From contig CABQLI010000090.1 in the NCBI GenBank assembly GCA_902464965.1, forward strand, positions 1-7,054: DNA of 7,054 bases, written 5' to 3'. Each line of letters begins with the position of its first letter. Within the stretch, counting starts at the first letter, position 1. Shown in pieces: positions 5,736-7,054 of this stretch. The notes below the pieces were generated by a model. It saw nothing but the letters and a program-made list of their open reading frames with translations. It had not been told where the DNA came from and searched no databases. The DNA comes from an uncultured Collinsella sp. Its GTDB lineage: Bacteria > Actinomycetota > Coriobacteriia > Coriobacteriales > Coriobacteriaceae. The position numbers and the translations under genes were made by a program.

Positions 5736-5951
5736 CATCCCAATAAAACTAGCAGGTCAAAGCCAATTTTCGGGACCAAATACAAAGCCGCCGGCCCCTC
5801 CTATAGCGCACTTTGCTACAGAAAAGTGCGAGACTTCGGTATGCGGTATCAAGCAATCGTTATTCGGGTCTTTAGGAATCCGCGTGATTAAATGCACGGC
5901 AATGGGTACATAGCCAGTACAGTAAGTCCCCGAGGCAGATTGGAGCCACGT
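5736..5951 (+). promoter_or_regulatory. 216-nt non-coding leader region upstream of hpf
   Basis: No convincing gene lies between the terminator and the hpf start. A perfect 8-bp stem, CGCACTTT (5807-5814) with AAAGTGCG (5823-5830), has an 8-nt loop, and AGAC (5831-5834) could pair with GTCT (5868-5871) to continue a structured stretch. No clean -35/-10 pair was found, though hpf needs its own promoter because a strong terminator precedes it. Structured RNA classes named raiA and raiA-hairpin are known upstream of hpf/raiA genes in Firmicutes and Actinobacteria; position and size would suit, but I cannot match their consensus by eye. A ribosome binding site GGAG (5942-5945) sits 6 nt before the ATG. 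Confidence 0.4.
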
Positions 5952-6536
5952 ATGGATATCAAGGTTTCTGGACGCAAGACGACGGTAACCGATGCTCTGC
6001 GTGCGCATGTGGATGAGAAGATCGGCGAGGCGCTCAAGGTTTTCGATATCGAGCCCATGACGGTCGACGTTGTACTTCGCTATGAGAAGAACCCCTCGAA
6101 CCCCAACCCGGCAATCGTCGAGGTTACGGTTCGTGCCCGCGGTTCGGTGATTCGCGTTGCCGAGCACGGTGCAGATATGTACGCCGCCATCGACCTCTCC
6201 GCCGATAAGGTCACCCGCCAGCTGCGTAAGTTCAAGACCAAGGTTGTGGACAACCGCCAGGGCGGTGCCAGCGCCGCGGATGTCGCACCGGTCGAGCGCG
6301 TCGAGGATCTGGCTGACCTGCTGCTGCCCGAGGAGGAGGATGACCTGCTCGTCCGCGAGAAGGTCATCGATGTCACCCCGATGACTGAGGAGCAGGCGCT
6401 GGTGCAGACCGATCTGCTTGGTCATGACTTCTACGTGTTCGAGAACGCGACGACTGGCCTCATCAATGTGGTGTATCACCGTAAGAATGGTGGATATGGC
6501 ATCATCAAGCCCCGCATCGAAACACTTGACGAGTAA
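5952..6536 (+). CDS. hpf: Long-form ribosome hibernation promoting factor
   Basis: 194 residues, the usual size of long HPF/RaiA. Residues 1-98 form the S30AE domain (MDIKVSGRKTTVTDALRAHV at the N-terminus, a helix with many basic residues near 86-97), which binds the 30S decoding site where mRNA and tRNA would sit. Residues about 112-145 are an acidic, proline-poor linker. Residues 145-187 (MTEEQAL, GHDFYVFENATTG, INVVYHRKNGGYGIIKP) are the C-terminal dimerisation domain that joins two 70S ribosomes into inactive 100S particles in stationary phase or stress. The start is ATG 5952, because the protein then begins exactly at the conserved 'M.I.V.Gr...vt' and GGAG lies 6 nt upstream; an in-frame ATG at 5892 would add 20 unrelated residues. 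The gene stands alone, with terminators on both sides. Confidence 0.96.
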   Translation: MDIKVSGRKTTVTDALRAHVDEKIGEALKVFDIEPMTVDVVLRYEKNPSNPNPAIVEVTVRARGSVIRVAEHGADMYAAIDLSADKVTRQLRKFKTKVVDNRQGGASAADVAPVERVEDLADLLLPEEEDDLLVREKVIDVTPMTEEQALVQTDLLGHDFYVFENATTGLINVVYHRKNGGYGIIKPRIETLDE

Positions 6537-6540
6537 AATA

Positions 6541-6562
6541 CGTTAACTTGCATGAGTTAACG
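6541..6562. repeat. Perfect 8-bp inverted repeat between hpf and its terminator
   Basis: CGTTAACT (6541-6548) and AGTTAACG (6555-6562) are exact inverted copies with a 6-nt TGCATG centre, four bases after the hpf stop and three bases before the terminator stem. It is AT-rich, unlike the neighbouring terminator, and has no T run. It could be a protein-binding dyad or an mRNA 3' hairpin. Confidence 0.5.
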
Positions 6563-6565
6563 GTT

Positions 6566-6597
6566 GGCGGCCATCCCATGCGGGTGGCCGCCTTTTT
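6566..6597 (+). terminator. Rho-independent terminator of hpf
   Basis: GGCGGCCATCC (6566-6576) pairs with GGGTGGCCGCC (6582-6592): 11 pairs including one U-G, with loop CATGC, followed by TTTTT (6593-6597). The degV ribosome binding site begins five bases later, so degV must either be read from a promoter that I could not identify or depend on readthrough. Confidence 0.92.
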
Positions 6598-6615
6598 ACG
6601 TAAGGAGTCGCTTTG

Positions 6616-7054
6616 ATGGACAAGGCTGCATCTACCGGTCATTCGGACCGTTGCCGCATCGTCGTCGATACCTGCTGCGACTTTAGCCCCGAGGTCGCCG
6701 CGAACCTCGATGTCGATATCCTGGGTTTCCCCTTCATTATCGATGGCGAAGAGCGCACGGACGACATCTGGTCGAGCATCACACCCAAGGAGTTCTACGA
6801 CCGTATGCGCGCCGGTGCCCGCGTGTCCACCTCGGCTGTGTCGCTCGGTCGCTATATCGAGTTCTTTACCGAGTGCGCCAAAGAGGGCACGCCCACGGTC
6901 TACCTGTGCTTTACCTCGGCGTTGTCGTCGAGCTACAACTCCGCGTGCCAGGCGGCGGACGCCGTGCGTGCCGAGTATCCCGATTTTGAGCTGTACGTGG
7001 TCGACAACGCTCTGCCCTGCGCGACCGGCGCGCTCTTGGCGCTCGAGGCCGTGC
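6616..7054 (+). CDS. DegV-family fatty-acid-binding protein, N-terminal part (partial)
   Basis: 146 codons are present and the frame runs off the window; the family is usually 280-300 residues, so about half is seen. DegV (FakB-type) proteins bind a fatty acid; the FakB members present it to the kinase FakA for phosphorylation and entry into phospholipids. Supporting motifs: IVVDTCCDFSPEVA at 15-28 (family: 'i.tDS.aDl..e'), VSTSAVS at 70-76 (the T-S pair that contacts the lipid head group), FTSALSSSYNSACQAAD at 99-115 (family: 'SS.LSGTY.sA..Aa'), and VVDNALPCATGALLALEA at 128-145 (family: 'vvDS...s.g.g.l...A'). ATG 6616 is chosen because AAGGAG at 6602-6607 is 8 nt upstream. Several signature positions are changed (DS to DT and DN, GTY to SSY), so ligand or role may differ from FakB. 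No fakA-like gene is visible. Confidence 0.9.
   Translation, partial: MDKAASTGHSDRCRIVVDTCCDFSPEVAANLDVDILGFPFIIDGEERTDDIWSSITPKEFYDRMRAGARVSTSAVSLGRYIEFFTECAKEGTPTVYLCFTSALSSSYNSACQAADAVRAEYPDFELYVVDNALPCATGALLALEAV

Noticed and set aside
5757..6479. 240-codon open frame on the minus strand across hpf
   Set aside because: It is antisense to the full hpf coding sequence and has no recognisable domain. Its last 43 residues, in the gap before hpf, read smoothly but have no start of their own.
1..7054. CRISPR arrays, tRNA or rRNA genes, IS transposases and replication origins
   Set aside because: No regularly spaced direct repeats, T-loop-like GGTTCGA motif, transposase motif or clustered DnaA boxes were seen on either strand.

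Overview
The window looks like chromosomal DNA from a high-GC anaerobic actinobacterium of the class Coriobacteriia, most probably Collinsella or a close relative. This is inferred from the strong preference for C/G-ending codons, the flavour of the proteins and the gene neighbourhood; no marker gene fixes the taxon. All convincing genes lie on the + strand. Most are housekeeping genes, broken by one AT-rich non-coding island.

Region 1 (1-1848): the tail of the DNA polymerase III delta' subunit gene (holB) overlaps by 10 bases a gene for a RicT/YaaT (PSP1-domain) protein. The holB-ricT order is the one known from Firmicutes. This RicT is about twice the usual length. It carries an added five-cysteine cluster and a disordered tail with six arginine-rich islands.

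Region 2 (1849-3877): a short spacer with two hairpins leads to a ComF-type phosphoribosyltransferase gene. Its Shine-Dalgarno sequence is buried in a near-perfect 15-bp stem. Ten bases after it comes a 369-residue protein whose C-terminal half has the residue pattern of a DUF559/Vsr-like nuclease fold. The pair is probably one operon.

Region 3 (3878-4609): about 730 bases without a firm gene. It holds a 217-bp AT-rich inverted-repeat element (37% GC by hand count over 3901-4080, against 63% over 421-480), possibly with a 34-codon ORF. Beyond it lie a strong sigma-70-type promoter and a leader of about 325 nt that can fold extensively but is also open in the frame of the next gene.

Region 4 (4610-5735): a lipoprotein of the family 3 solute-binding type with no permease or ATPase beside it, closed by a textbook terminator.

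Region 5 (5736-7054): a 216-nt structured leader precedes a long-form ribosome hibernation factor (hpf/raiA), which has its own terminator. After that comes the start of a DegV-family lipid-binding protein, cut by the window end.

The items most worth pursuing are the inverted-repeat element, the buried ribosome binding site of comF, the nuclease-like partner of comF, the RicT extension, and the two long leaders.
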